A DNA stretch of 42,370 nucleotides from Savagea sp. (lineage in GTDB: Bacteria > Bacillota > Bacilli > Bacillales_A > Planococcaceae). The stretch spans positions 1-42,370 of the forward strand of contig JASLCF010000137.1 of assembly GCA_030146155.1 (NCBI GenBank), in the 5' to 3' direction. Under the pieces are notes generated by a model. That model was not told the DNA's origin. It ran no database searches and saw only the letters and a program-made list of their open reading frames with translations. Positions 23,602 to 32,688 of this stretch are shown here, piece by piece (positions within the stretch are counted from its first letter, which is position 1; each line of letters starts with the position of its first letter). The translations under genes were made by a program, and so were the position numbers.

Positions 23602-24509
23602 GTCGTTTAGCGATGGAATTACCAGGGCTTTCTTTAAAAAATCCAATCATGCCTGCTTCAGGATGCTTCGGCTTTGGAAAAGAGTTTGGCAACCTCTATG
23701 ACTTATCTCAGCTAGGTGCCATTATGATTAAAGCGACAACAGAAGAAACTAGATATGGTAATCCAACACCACGTGTGGCAGAGACAGCTTCCGGGATGTT
23801 GAATGCAATTGGATTGCAAAACCCTGGTTTAGAAAAAGTAATGACAGAAGAATTACCATGGTTAGAGCGTTTTGATGTGCCAATTATTGCAAACGTAGCA
23901 GGAAGCGAGACAGCGGATTATGTAGAAGTGGCAAGAAAAATATCAACCGCTCCAAATGTCCATGCACTTGAATTAAATATATCTTGCCCAAATGTAAAAT
24001 GTGGCGGAATCCAGTTCGGAACAGATCCACAAACGGCAAAAGAATTAACTGCAGCTGTTAAAGCGGTAAGCCAAGTGCCTGTCTATGTGAAACTATCTCC
24101 AAACGTTACAAACATTGTGGAAATGGCTAAAGCTGTGGAAGCAGGTGGTGCTGATGGGATTACTATGATCAACACTTTAGTAGGGATGAGATTGGACGAG
24201 AAGACAGGGAAGCCAATTATTGCAAACAAAACAGGAGGTCTTTCAGGACCAGCCGTCAAACCAGTTGCTATCCGTATGGTTTATGAGGTGAGTCAAGCGA
24301 CAGATTTACCGATTATTGGAATGGGTGGCGTTTCAAATGCTCAGGACGTGATTGACTTTATGAGTGCTGGAGCGAGTGCTGTTGCTGTAGGTACAGCAAA
24401 CTTCGTCGATCCTTTTGTTTGTCCAACAATCATTGGAGAATTAGAACGAAAACTGGATGAATTAGGAGTACAACATATTTCGGAATTGATTGGAAGGAGT
24501 CATGACTAA
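23598..24509 (+). CDS. pyrD: Dihydroorotate dehydrogenase, class 1B catalytic subunit
   Basis: PyrD oxidises dihydroorotate to orotate with FMN and works as a complex with PyrK. The 303-residue protein contains NPIMPASGCFGFGKEF near residue 16, the active-site loop LNISCPNVKCGGIQFG near 126, where the second cysteine aligns with the catalytic base of class 1 enzymes, VYVKLSPNVT near 160, and the FMN phosphate region GMGGVSNAQDVIDFMSAGAS near 240. The direct neighbourhood of pyrK supports class 1B. It overlaps pyrK by 4 bp and pyrF by one base. Confidence 0.97.
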   Translation: MSRLAMELPGLSLKNPIMPASGCFGFGKEFGNLYDLSQLGAIMIKATTEETRYGNPTPRVAETASGMLNAIGLQNPGLEKVMTEELPWLERFDVPIIANVAGSETADYVEVARKISTAPNVHALELNISCPNVKCGGIQFGTDPQTAKELTAAVKAVSQVPVYVKLSPNVTNIVEMAKAVEAGGADGITMINTLVGMRLDEKTGKPIIANKTGGLSGPAVKPVAIRMVYEVSQATDLPIIGMGGVSNAQDVIDFMSAGASAVAVGTANFVDPFVCPTIIGELERKLDELGVQHISELIGRSHD

Positions 24510-25222
24510 TGCAAAAAGGACCTTTTATTGCACTAGATTTCCCAACAGGTGAGGAAGCTCTTGCATTTTTAGAACCGTTTCAAGGACAAGCGAATGTAAA
24601 AGTAGGCATGGAACTGTTTTATAAAGAAGGGCCTCAAATCCTCACAACATTAAAAGAGTTAGGCTACGGAATCTTTCTTGATTTAAAACTCCATGACATT
24701 CCAAATACAGTGCGTTCTGCAATGAAAGTGTTGGCTTCTTATGATGTAGATTTAGTCAATGTTCATGCTGCAGGTGGCGTAGAGATGATGAAAGCAGCGC
24801 TACAAGGCTTAGAAGAAGGTACTGTGGCGGGTAAAGAACGTCCACGCTTGATTGCAGTGACACAATTAACATCTACAGATGAAGAAAGTATGCAAAGTGA
24901 CCAACTCATACAAGTATCATTAGAAGAATCTGTACTGCATTACGCTCAGAAGGCTCAACAAGCAGGCTTAGATGGGGTTGTTTGTTCTGTCCTAGAGGCT
25001 AAAAAAATTGAAGAAGCTTGCGGGCAATCTTTTTTAAAGGTGACACCAGGCATTCGACTGACTTCAGGCGACACACATGACCAAAAAAGAGTCGCTACTC
25101 CTGATTTTGCACGTGAAAATGGCTCAACACATATTGTAGTAGGACGTGCCATCACACAAGCAGAACATCCAGTAGCTATGCATGACAAGGTGAATAAATT
25201 ATGGAGAGGTGTAGAAGCATGA
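24509..25222 (+). CDS. pyrF: Orotidine 5'-phosphate decarboxylase
   Basis: PyrF decarboxylates OMP to UMP. The 237-residue TIM-barrel protein has the catalytic motif FLDLKLHDIPNTV near residue 58, with the Lys and Asp of the active site, VNVHAAGGVEMM near 88, TQLTSTDEE near 121, VTPGIRL near 183, and the phosphate-binding IVVGRAITQA near 210. The ATG overlaps the pyrD stop (TAATG), and the pyrF stop overlaps the likely pyrE ATG by 4 bp. Confidence 0.97.
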   Translation: MQKGPFIALDFPTGEEALAFLEPFQGQANVKVGMELFYKEGPQILTTLKELGYGIFLDLKLHDIPNTVRSAMKVLASYDVDLVNVHAAGGVEMMKAALQGLEEGTVAGKERPRLIAVTQLTSTDEESMQSDQLIQVSLEESVLHYAQKAQQAGLDGVVCSVLEAKKIEEACGQSFLKVTPGIRLTSGDTHDQKRVATPDFARENGSTHIVVGRAITQAEHPVAMHDKVNKLWRGVEA

Positions 25223-25845
25223 TTGAAAAACAAGTAGCTCAAATTTTATTAGATGTTGGTGCTGTTGAATTAAGCCCGAATGAGCCATTTACGTGGGCTT
25301 CAGGTATTGAATCTCCTATCTATTGTGATAACCGATTAACAATGGCTGATCCTAGTGGTCGAAAAGTGATTGCGAAAGGTATTGCTGATTTAATTCGAAC
25401 GCACTATCCGAAGGCTACTGTAATTGCAGGTACTGCAACAGCAGGTATCCCTCATGCAGCTTGGATTGCAGATGAATTACAATTACCAATGGTTTATATT
25501 CGTTCAAAACCAAAAGGACATGGCCAAGGGCGTCAAATCGAAGGAAAGATGAAAGAAGGGGACCGCGCGATTATTGTTGAAGATTTAATATCGACAGGCG
25601 GAAGTAGTTTAAATGCGGCAGAAGCTGTGCAACGAGAAGGCTATCAAGTCGACGGTGTGGTTTCGATTTTTACATATGGCCTCAATAAAGCAGATGAACT
25701 CTTTAAACAAGCCGATCTATCCTACCATAGCTTAACCAATTTTGATGCGCTGGTAAAAGTAGCGGAGGCGAACGGCACGATTCAACCTTCAGATATTCAA
25801 TCCTTAACGAATTGGCATACACAGTTAAAAGAAGGAAAGTTGTAA
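25219..25845 (+). CDS. pyrE: Orotate phosphoribosyltransferase
   Basis: PyrE joins orotate and PRPP to give OMP. The protein has about 208 residues and shows the PRPP loop AIIVEDLISTGGSS near residue 118, AGTATAGIPHAAWIADEL near 75, and YIRSKPKGHGQGRQIEG near 95, whose lysines belong to the catalytic loop. The ATG at 25219 is chosen because it forms the usual ATGA overlap with pyrF and gives the family N terminus MIEKQVAQILLDVGAVEL. An in-frame ATG at 25201 would add six residues. The order pyrF-pyrE matches Bacillus. Confidence 0.96.
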   Translation: MIEKQVAQILLDVGAVELSPNEPFTWASGIESPIYCDNRLTMADPSGRKVIAKGIADLIRTHYPKATVIAGTATAGIPHAAWIADELQLPMVYIRSKPKGHGQGRQIEGKMKEGDRAIIVEDLISTGGSSLNAAEAVQREGYQVDGVVSIFTYGLNKADELFKQADLSYHSLTNFDALVKVAEANGTIQPSDIQSLTNWHTQLKEGKL

Positions 25846-26220
25846 GTGACAATACTTTACTGGGTAATAGGCTCACTTACTGTCATTGCCCTGAGTAGTT
25901 ATTTAGGAGCTTTACTGTTTAAACTACCTATTCATTTATCTAAAGAGAAATCAGTTCAACTAGCTGTCATTCGAGCAGAGAAACGAATTCGAATCATTGG
26001 AAGTGTAATACAACTCATTGTTATTGGGCTATTGTTCTACACTAAGCAATTGTTGTACTTACCTTTTGTTCTTCTTGCCCTTGCAGCAGTTGATGCGGCA
26101 ATAGGAATGACTATTTATTTAAAAGACCATTCATTTGAACGTTGGAAGCTCTATTTGTTCAACGCAAGTGTCACAGGTGTTGTTGCAATAGGTATAGGTG
26201 TGCTTTTGCTCATCGTATAA
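25846..26220 (+). CDS. Small membrane protein of unknown function at the end of the pyr operon
   Basis: No family was recognised. The 124-residue product is strongly hydrophobic, with about four membrane segments: residues 2-25, 45-62, 66-90 and 98-123. A charged cytoplasmic-type loop (KEKSVQLAVIRAEKRIRI) lies between the first two. There is no signal peptide cleavage site or catalytic motif. It starts with GTG directly after the pyrE TAA, with a weak AAGGAAAG upstream, so translation is probably coupled to pyrE. It is the last gene before the operon terminator. A transport or membrane role related to pyrimidines is possible from context only. Confidence 0.75.
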   Translation: MTILYWVIGSLTVIALSSYLGALLFKLPIHLSKEKSVQLAVIRAEKRIRIIGSVIQLIVIGLLFYTKQLLYLPFVLLALAAVDAAIGMTIYLKDHSFERWKLYLFNASVTGVVAIGIGVLLLIV

Positions 26221-26224
26221 AAGC

Positions 26225-26264
26225 AAAAAGAGAAAAAACATTCGTCTGTTTTTTCTCTTTTTTT
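26225..26264. terminator. Bidirectional terminator between the pyr operon and rqcH
   Basis: AAAAAGAGAAAAAAC (26225-26239) pairs with GTTTTTTCTCTTTTT (26248-26262) around an 8-nt loop. Flanking A and T runs allow termination in both directions. It lies between the plus-strand pyr operon and the convergent rqcH gene. Confidence 0.9.
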
Positions 26265-26276
26265 AATGGACTGCAT

Positions 26277-27959
26277 TTATTTTTTTAGTTTTCGTACCAA
26301 TTGTTCATCAGGTGTAACAAAAAGTGTTTGTTGTTCAAAATAATTAACGAAGCCCAGTTTACTTCCATTTGGTTTTTTGACATGTTTAATCAATGTGTAA
26401 TCAACTGGAACGTTTGAAGAAGTCCGAGCTTGACTATAGTAGGCCGCTAACACAGCCGCTTCTTTTAAAGATTGTTCGTCGGGTTGATCACTTAAGATGA
26501 CAACGTGTGAACCTGGAATATCTTTCGTATGCAACCAAGTATGATGTCTACTAGCTAATTTAAATGTAACGGCATCATTTTGTTTATTGTTTTTACCGAC
26601 GGCAATTTCCAATCCTGTGGATGAACGATAGCGTTCGATGATCATCTTTGTTTTTTTATTTTTTTTATGACTTTTTCTCTTTTTTAAGTATCCATTTTCA
26701 ATTAATTCTTCTCGAATTTCTTCAATATCATCAGGGCTTGCCATTTCTACCTGTTGTTGTAACAAATTAAAATAGTCGATTTCATCAATTGTACGTTTAA
26801 TTTGTTCAGCTAATTTAATCTGTGCATGTTTAGCTTTCGAATATTTTTTATAATAAGCATTCGCATTTTCAATCCCATTTTTTCTAGGGTCAAGTGGAAT
26901 AGTAACAAGTTCGTTAGTGTAATAGTTTTCTACTTCAATACTTGTCGATTTTTCTTCAATGCGATAATGATTGGCCATTAATAATTCTCCGAACAGTTGA
27001 AAATCCTCTAATCGATTCGCTGCTTGTTGTTCTTTTTCGAGAATTTTCATTTTCCGTTCTAATTTTGTCCGTTCATTACTCAACCATTTTTCTAAATCTT
27101 GAGCTTGCGTACGAACACGTTCCCGATCTGCTTTTTCATAATAGACATGATCAAGTAAATCACCTAGCGACTTAGCTTCATAGGTATAAGAATCTGCGGT
27201 TATTAAATGAATAGAAGAAAAGACTTCTTTATTCCCAATTTTCATCTCAGCAGGAGCAAAAGGAAGCTCTTTAAAAGCGTGGATAAAATGAGAGAAAGTA
27301 GAGAAAGGTTTTCCTTCTTGTTTAATTCTTGCAAATAATTCATTCCCATGGATAGGCGAAAATCCTTCTAAGTGCTGAATGAAGTCACGTCCTGTGTCAA
27401 TTTGACTCCAAAGCTCCACAAACTGTTCTTCTGACAAATCATAAGGATTCATTTTTTGTTGCTGAGGTGGTGGAACATACTCAAAACCAGGTAAAATGGT
27501 ACGATGTGCATTTAAAAAAGGCGGAATATGTTTAATGCTATCAATGATTGTTTGACGCTCAGTATTCAATAAAATAAGAGTACTGTGTCTTCCCATTATT
27601 TCTACAATTAATGTACGAGTAATAGGGTCGCCTATTTCATCTCTTGCACTGACCTGTATATGAATCACACGGTCATTGTTTATTTGTTGAATCGACTCAA
27701 TCATACCGGATTCTAAATGTTTTCTAAGATGGGTACAGAACATAGGTGGTTCTTTTGGATTTGTAATTTCTTCATGCGTTAATTGAACTCTTGCATAATT
27801 CGGGTGGACAGAAAGTAATAACTTGTGATTAATTCGTTGGGCTCTAATTTGACAAACGATTTCAAATTCATTGGGTTGATGAATTCTGGAAATCCTTCCG
27901 CCCACTAATTGTTGTAACTCAGTAACGATCGATTGTGTAAATAAACCATCAAATGCCAT
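26277..27959 (-). CDS. rqcH: Ribosome quality control factor RqcH (NFACT family)
   Basis: RqcH binds stalled 50S subunits and recruits tRNA-Ala to add C-terminal alanine tails to incomplete proteins. It was formerly annotated as a fibronectin-binding protein (FbpA, YloA). The 560-residue protein has the NFACT-N domain with the start MAFDGLFTQSIVTELQ, NDRVIHI with the Asp-Arg pair needed for tailing in the Bacillus protein, and IMGRHSTLILLN near 130. Two long helical coiled-coil stretches follow at about residues 285-330 and 375-430. A C-terminal NFACT-R domain contains HHTWLHTKDIPGSHVVI. It is convergent with the pyr operon and divergent from gmk. The ribosome binding site is weak: GAGAGG lies about 15 bases from the ATG. 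Confidence 0.95.
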   Translation of the reverse strand: MAFDGLFTQSIVTELQQLVGGRISRIHQPNEFEIVCQIRAQRINHKLLLSVHPNYARVQLTHEEITNPKEPPMFCTHLRKHLESGMIESIQQINNDRVIHIQVSARDEIGDPITRTLIVEIMGRHSTLILLNTERQTIIDSIKHIPPFLNAHRTILPGFEYVPPPQQQKMNPYDLSEEQFVELWSQIDTGRDFIQHLEGFSPIHGNELFARIKQEGKPFSTFSHFIHAFKELPFAPAEMKIGNKEVFSSIHLITADSYTYEAKSLGDLLDHVYYEKADRERVRTQAQDLEKWLSNERTKLERKMKILEKEQQAANRLEDFQLFGELLMANHYRIEEKSTSIEVENYYTNELVTIPLDPRKNGIENANAYYKKYSKAKHAQIKLAEQIKRTIDEIDYFNLLQQQVEMASPDDIEEIREELIENGYLKKRKSHKKNKKTKMIIERYRSSTGLEIAVGKNNKQNDAVTFKLASRHHTWLHTKDIPGSHVVILSDQPDEQSLKEAAVLAAYYSQARTSSNVPVDYTLIKHVKKPNGSKLGFVNYFEQQTLFVTPDEQLVRKLKK

Positions 27960-28015
27960 AAGATTTTCTCATTCCTCTCTAACTCTTTTCATTTTAGCAT
28001 TTTTCACTGATTTTA

Positions 28016-28024
28016 TGGTATAAT
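28016..28024 (+). promoter_or_regulatory. Extended -10 promoter of gmk
   Basis: TGGTATAAT is a perfect TATAAT (28019-28024) with the TGn extension, 59 bp before gmk in the divergent rqcH-gmk gap. No good -35 element is visible, as expected for some extended -10 promoters. The same 14-mer TTTTATGGTATAAT occurs upstream of the asp23-family gene. Confidence 0.65.
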
Positions 28025-28082
28025 ACGTACAACAATCTTCTATTTTGATAGAGGAGAATTTGGTAAAGATGAGAGGGATTCA

Positions 28083-28703
28083 ATGATTAAAAAGAAAGGT
28101 TTGCTAATCGTTCTTTCTGGTCCATCAGGCGTTGGAAAAGGGACAGTTCGAAAAGCACTCTTTGAAGCTCCGAATACTAATTACGAGTATTCAATTTCAA
28201 TGACTACACGTTTACCTCGTGAAGGTGAAGTAGATGGTGTAGATTATTTTTTTAAAACAAGAGAACAATTTGAGGCACTCATTGAAGCAGGTCGATTATT
28301 AGAACATGCAGAATATGTAGGTAACTATTACGGCACACCGCTTGATTATGTGGAACAAATGATTGACGCGGGAAGAGATGTCTTTTTAGAAATTGAAGTG
28401 GTGGGAGCAAAATTAGTTCGCGAAAAGATGCCTGAGGGATTATTTATTTTCTTAGCACCACCTAGCCTTTCTGAATTAGAAAACCGTTTAATCGGAAGAG
28501 GAACTGAAGAAGCACATATTATTAAGAGTCGTGTTGCAAAAGCTAGAGAAGAACTAGAAATGATGCATCTTTATGATTATGTCGTTGAAAATGACGATGT
28601 CGATAAAGCTTGTGATCGTATTCATTCGATTGTAACGGCTGAGCATTGTAAAAGAGAACGAGTAGAAGCACAATATCGTCAAATGTTGAAAGGGGATCAT
28701 TAA
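28083..28703 (+). CDS. gmk: Guanylate kinase
   Basis: Gmk phosphorylates GMP to GDP. The 206-residue protein has the P-loop LSGPSGVGKGTV near residue 11, the GMP-binding stretch SISMTTRLPREGEVDGVDYFF near residues 38-58, VFLEIEVVGAKLV near 100 and the lid region IGRGTEEAHIIKSRVAKAREE near 139. A common form of the second motif is DVLLEIDVQGA; here the Asp and Gln positions are Glu and Val. The stop is directly followed by the rpoZ ATG. In Bacillus subtilis remA and yloC precede gmk; neither is here. Confidence 0.96.
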   Translation: MIKKKGLLIVLSGPSGVGKGTVRKALFEAPNTNYEYSISMTTRLPREGEVDGVDYFFKTREQFEALIEAGRLLEHAEYVGNYYGTPLDYVEQMIDAGRDVFLEIEVVGAKLVREKMPEGLFIFLAPPSLSELENRLIGRGTEEAHIIKSRVAKAREELEMMHLYDYVVENDDVDKACDRIHSIVTAEHCKRERVEAQYRQMLKGDH

Positions 28704-28934
28704 ATGTTATATCCATCGGTAGACCAATTAAAAGAAAAGATTGATTCAAAATATACACTTGTGACATTAGCAGCTAAGCGCGCAAGAGAAATGCAAGAGG
28801 CGAATATCTTTTTATTAGAAGAAGAGCAATACCAAGCTGAAAAATATGTAGGTATGGCATTAGAAGAAGTAGTAGATGGTGTGTTAACAAACCAAGTAGC
28901 AGATGCTTCGGTAATCTACGAAGACGAAATCTAA
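28704..28934 (+). CDS. rpoZ: RNA polymerase omega subunit
   Basis: Omega assists assembly of RNA polymerase by binding the beta-prime subunit. The 76-residue protein carries the family core KIDSKYTLVTLAAKRAREMQ near residues 13-32 and an acidic tail that includes KYVGMALEEVVDG. The ATG begins immediately after the gmk stop and AAAGGGGAT lies just upstream, inside gmk. A strong hairpin follows it. Confidence 0.95.
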   Translation: MLYPSVDQLKEKIDSKYTLVTLAAKRAREMQEANIFLLEEEQYQAEKYVGMALEEVVDGVLTNQVADASVIYEDEI

Positions 28935-28939
28935 TTGAA

Positions 28940-28994
28940 TGAACTCCCTTATGAACGATTAATCCCGGTCGATAAGGGAGTTCATCTTTATTTA
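28940..28994 (+). terminator. Long hairpin after rpoZ
   Basis: TGAACTCCCTTAT (28940-28952) and ATAAGGGAGTTCA (28972-28984) are perfectly complementary over 13 bp, with a 19-nt loop, followed by the T-rich TCTTTATTTAT. It probably ends the gmk-rpoZ message, at least partly. The T run is interrupted, so read-through into coaBC is possible. Confidence 0.7.
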
Positions 28995-29064
28995 TAGGTG
29001 TAGTGCAAATCAAATAAAAATTTCCTTCACTGTAATCATTTTGAGGGAGATGGGAGTGCGTTCA

Positions 29065-30273
29065 ATGAAGAAAAAGAAAATATTACTTGCGGTATCTGGT
29101 GGAATTGCGGTGTATAAAGCAGTTGCATTAGTCAGCAAGCTAGTCCAAGCCAACTTTGATGTGAAAGTGATGATGACAAGTTCTGCTCAGCAGTTTGTCA
29201 CTCCATTATCTTTTCAAGCGATGTCACGCAATGATGTCTATGTAGATACTTTTGATGAGAAAGACTCGGCTAAAATTGCGCATATCGATTTAGCTGATTG
29301 GGCAGACCTCATCTTAGTTGCTCCAGCCACAGCAAACTTGATTGCGAAAATGGCACATGGAATAGCTGACGACATGATTTCGACGACTTTATTAGCTGCG
29401 ACAGCTCCAGTTTGGGTAGCTCCTGCAATGAATGTTCATATGTATGAACATCCAGCAGTGGTTAGGAATATGAAACAATTAAAACAAGATGGCGTAACTT
29501 TCATTGAACCAGGTGAAGGTTATTTAGCATGTGGTTATGTGGGTAAGGGGCGATTAGAAGAGCCTGAAGTTATTGCATCACGAATTGCATCTTACTTTTC
29601 CACACAACAACCTCAACCTTTAAAAGGAAAACGTGTATTAGTCACTGCAGGTCCTACATTGGAGCGAATAGATCCAGTTCGATTTATTTCAAATTTCTCT
29701 TCTGGAAAAATGGGATTTGCGATGGCGAAAGCAGCCTATGAATTAGGAGCTGAAGAAGTGCTATTAGTAGCTGGCCCTGTTCATCAAGAAACACCGCCTG
29801 GAGTAACTAGAATAAATGTTGAGAGTGCACAAGAAATGTATGAAATGGTCATGAAGCACCTTCCGCAAATGGATATGATTATCAAGTCTGCAGCAGTGGC
29901 TGATTACAAGCCAAAAGAGGCGGCTACGCAAAAAATGAAAAAACAGCCAGGTGATGCATCTATCGCATTAGAAAGAACGATGGATATTTTACAAGCCGTT
30001 GGGCAAGAAAAGAAACATCAAATTGTTATTGGCTTTGCCGCTGAAACAAATGATGCTGTTCACTATGGTAAGGGAAAATTAACGAAGAAAAATGCAGATT
30101 TTATTGTCGTCAATGATGTGACAGACCCTGAAGGTGGTTTTGGTAGTGATACAAATGTGGTCACTCTCGTTGGTAAAAATAATTATGAACAAGCTTTCCC
30201 AGCTATGCAAAAAGATGAGCTTGCCAAAGTTATCTTGACTGAAATTGCGAAGAAAGTGTCGGATGACAATTGA
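29065..30273 (+). CDS. coaBC: Phosphopantothenoylcysteine synthetase/decarboxylase CoaBC
   Basis: CoaBC joins 4'-phosphopantothenate with cysteine and decarboxylates the product, two steps of CoA synthesis. The protein has about 402 residues. The N-terminal CoaC flavodoxin-like domain has VSGGIAVYKAVALVSKL near residue 9, PAMNVHMYEHPAV near 116, and the decarboxylase loop YLACGYVGKGRLEEPEVI near 153 with its active-site cysteine. The C-terminal CoaB domain has VTAGPTLERIDPVRFISNFS near 194 and KSAAVADYKPKEAA near 275. The ATG at 29065 follows GGGAG at 8 bases; an in-frame ATG at 29050 overlaps the ribosome binding site. Confidence 0.96.
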   Translation: MKKKKILLAVSGGIAVYKAVALVSKLVQANFDVKVMMTSSAQQFVTPLSFQAMSRNDVYVDTFDEKDSAKIAHIDLADWADLILVAPATANLIAKMAHGIADDMISTTLLAATAPVWVAPAMNVHMYEHPAVVRNMKQLKQDGVTFIEPGEGYLACGYVGKGRLEEPEVIASRIASYFSTQQPQPLKGKRVLVTAGPTLERIDPVRFISNFSSGKMGFAMAKAAYELGAEEVLLVAGPVHQETPPGVTRINVESAQEMYEMVMKHLPQMDMIIKSAAVADYKPKEAATQKMKKQPGDASIALERTMDILQAVGQEKKHQIVIGFAAETNDAVHYGKGKLTKKNADFIVVNDVTDPEGGFGSDTNVVTLVGKNNYEQAFPAMQKDELAKVILTEIAKKVSDDN

Positions 30274-32678
30274 GAATTGCAGCAGTTATTGTAGATGTAT
30301 CAGCTTATGCAATTGACAGACCCTTTGATTACCTCATCCCACCAGAGATAGAGCAAGATATTCAACAAGGAAGTCGTGTAAAAGTTCCTTTTGGTTCTAG
30401 AAAATTAGTCGGGTATGTCATTGAGATCAAAGAAGAGACAACAATGGACAGCGGGAAGTTAAAACTTATTGATGAATTGATCGATATTGTCCCTGTATTA
30501 ACAGCTGAGTTATTGGAGCTTGCCCAATTTTTAGCTCGTGAAACGATTTGTTACACAATAGATGCCCTACAAATGATGCTACCTGCAGCCATGCGAGCAA
30601 CTTATACAAAGAATATTCATCAACTCGTTGCATTAGAACAGTTACCTGCTGAACTTCAAATGCTATTCACTACTCATTCTGTTATTCCTTATGAACATTT
30701 AACGACTGAGCAACAAAAAAGCTGTAAACAAGCGATTCAAGAAGGATTACTAGATATAGAAACAAAAATTGAACAACAAACAAAAAAGAAAAAAGAACGT
30801 GTTATTTTAATCCCTTCTAGACAAGAGTTAGAAGAAGGGCGTTCACTTATTTCAAACCAAGCGAAAAAACAGCATCTTCTTTTAGAATGGCTGATTGCAC
30901 ACGCGTCTGAACAATACTCCGTTCGACAAATTCAACAATCTGCTAATGTGTCTCCAGCTATTGTTCAAGCGTTAGTTGATAAGGATATGATCAAAATTCA
31001 TGAACAAGAAGTGTATCGTGAATTAACGAGTCCTCTTTTAGCTTATGATCAAAAATTGACACTTACAGCAGAACAACAGCAAGCTTTTGAAGCAATTCAA
31101 GAAGCGGTAGTCTCGAATAGAAATGAAACCTTCCTTCTCCATGGCATTACAGGGAGTGGTAAAACAGAAGTTTATTTACAAGTCATTAAAGAGGTATTAA
31201 AACAAGAAAAAGAAACGATCATGCTTGTTCCTGAAATTGCACTAACGCCACAAATGACAGCCCGTTTTAAAGGGAGATTTGGCGATCAAGTAGCTGTTCT
31301 TCATAGTGGACTTTCTCAAGGTGAAAAGTATGATGAATGGCGAAAAATAAGACGCGGAGAAGTAAAAGTAGCTGTTGGTGCACGTTCAGCAGTATTTGCA
31401 CCGTTTGAAAATTTAGGCTTGATTATTTTAGATGAGGAACATGAAGGAACTTATAAACAAGAAGAATTACCCCGCTATCATGCACGAGATGTAGCCAAAT
31501 GGAGAGCTGCTTATTATGAGTGCCCGGTTATTTTAGGAAGTGCAACTCCAGCACTCGAAACATATGCCCGTGCACGAAAAGGAGTATACACTCTTTTAGA
31601 AATGACAAGCCGCCCGAAATCCTTAACCTTACCTACTGTGGAAATAGTAGATATGCGTGAAGAGTTAAGAGCGGGAAATCGTTCCATGTATTCTCATTCT
31701 TTGATTGATAAAATAAAAGAAAAGATTGAATTAAAGCAACAAGTTGTCTTATTTTTAAATAAGAGAGGATTTTCCTCCTTTTTGTTGTGCCGAGAATGTG
31801 GAATGACTGTACAATGTCCCGCTTGCGATGTTGCGCTCACGTATCATCGAAGCATTGAACGTTTAAAGTGTCATTATTGTAACTACGAAAGAAACGTCCC
31901 GCATGAATGTGAGGAATGCGGAAGTGATTCGATTCGATTCTTTGGGACGGGTACCCAAAAAGCAGAAGTTGAATTGAAGGAACTGATTCCTGATGCCCGT
32001 ATTATCCGAATGGACGTGGACACGACAAGTAGAAAAGGCATGCATGAAAAATTATTGAAACAATTTGGTGATGGAGAAGCGGATATCTTATTAGGTACAC
32101 AAATGATTGCGAAGGGACTCGATTTCCCGAGAATCACCTTAGTAGGTGTTTTAGCAGCGGACTCAGCATTGCACCTTTCTGATTTTAGAGCGAGTGAAAA
32201 AACATTTCAGCTGATCACGCAAGTAAGTGGAAGAGCGGGTAGAGACCAATTAGCTGGAGAAGTTGTCATTCAAACGTATGACCCAGAACACTATGCAATA
32301 ACAAGAGCTGCAGATCAAGCTTATCTTCCATTCTATCAAGAAGAAATGCTTTATCGTAAGCGACTAGGGTATCCACCATTTGTTTACGTCGTGATGATCC
32401 AATTTTCTCACAGAGAATTGGAACAAGTCATTCAATATGCAAACCAAGCTACTCGGTTTTTAAAAGAAAAATTAGCAGCGGACGCCTTTTTTGTTCAAGG
32501 TCCTGCTCCGGCTCATATTCCAAGAGTAAATCATAATTATCGCTACCAGTGCTTTATTAAATATAAAAATGACGAAGGTTTATTAGCAGTGTTAAATGAA
32601 TTGATGCAAATTTACCGTACCCAGTGGGTAAAGAAAAAATTAACGATGACTATCAATCGTGACCCGCAGTCAATGTAA
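30270..32678 (+). CDS. priA: Primosomal replication restart helicase PriA
   Basis: PriA is a 3'-5' helicase that recognises stalled forks and reloads the replicative helicase. The 802-residue protein has the N-terminal DNA-binding domain, Walker A GITGSGKTEVYLQVI near residue 290, the DEEH box (IILDEEHEGTYKQEELPRYH) near 387, and a zinc region with paired cysteines (CRECG, CPAC, CHYC, CEECG) between residues 508 and 550. Motifs V and VI follow (LLGTQMIAKGLDFP, QVSGRAGRD). Translation starts at TTG, which overlaps the coaBC stop (TTGA), so coupling is likely. Confidence 0.96.
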   Translation: MRIAAVIVDVSAYAIDRPFDYLIPPEIEQDIQQGSRVKVPFGSRKLVGYVIEIKEETTMDSGKLKLIDELIDIVPVLTAELLELAQFLARETICYTIDALQMMLPAAMRATYTKNIHQLVALEQLPAELQMLFTTHSVIPYEHLTTEQQKSCKQAIQEGLLDIETKIEQQTKKKKERVILIPSRQELEEGRSLISNQAKKQHLLLEWLIAHASEQYSVRQIQQSANVSPAIVQALVDKDMIKIHEQEVYRELTSPLLAYDQKLTLTAEQQQAFEAIQEAVVSNRNETFLLHGITGSGKTEVYLQVIKEVLKQEKETIMLVPEIALTPQMTARFKGRFGDQVAVLHSGLSQGEKYDEWRKIRRGEVKVAVGARSAVFAPFENLGLIILDEEHEGTYKQEELPRYHARDVAKWRAAYYECPVILGSATPALETYARARKGVYTLLEMTSRPKSLTLPTVEIVDMREELRAGNRSMYSHSLIDKIKEKIELKQQVVLFLNKRGFSSFLLCRECGMTVQCPACDVALTYHRSIERLKCHYCNYERNVPHECEECGSDSIRFFGTGTQKAEVELKELIPDARIIRMDVDTTSRKGMHEKLLKQFGDGEADILLGTQMIAKGLDFPRITLVGVLAADSALHLSDFRASEKTFQLITQVSGRAGRDQLAGEVVIQTYDPEHYAITRAADQAYLPFYQEEMLYRKRLGYPPFVYVVMIQFSHRELEQVIQYANQATRFLKEKLAADAFFVQGPAPAHIPRVNHNYRYQCFIKYKNDEGLLAVLNELMQIYRTQWVKKKLTMTINRDPQSM

Positions 32679-32688
32679 GGAGAAAAAC

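Noticed and set aside
24000..24020. Possible loss of the catalytic residue in PyrD
   Set aside because: The loop reads SCPNVKCGG, with the class 1 catalytic cysteine in place.
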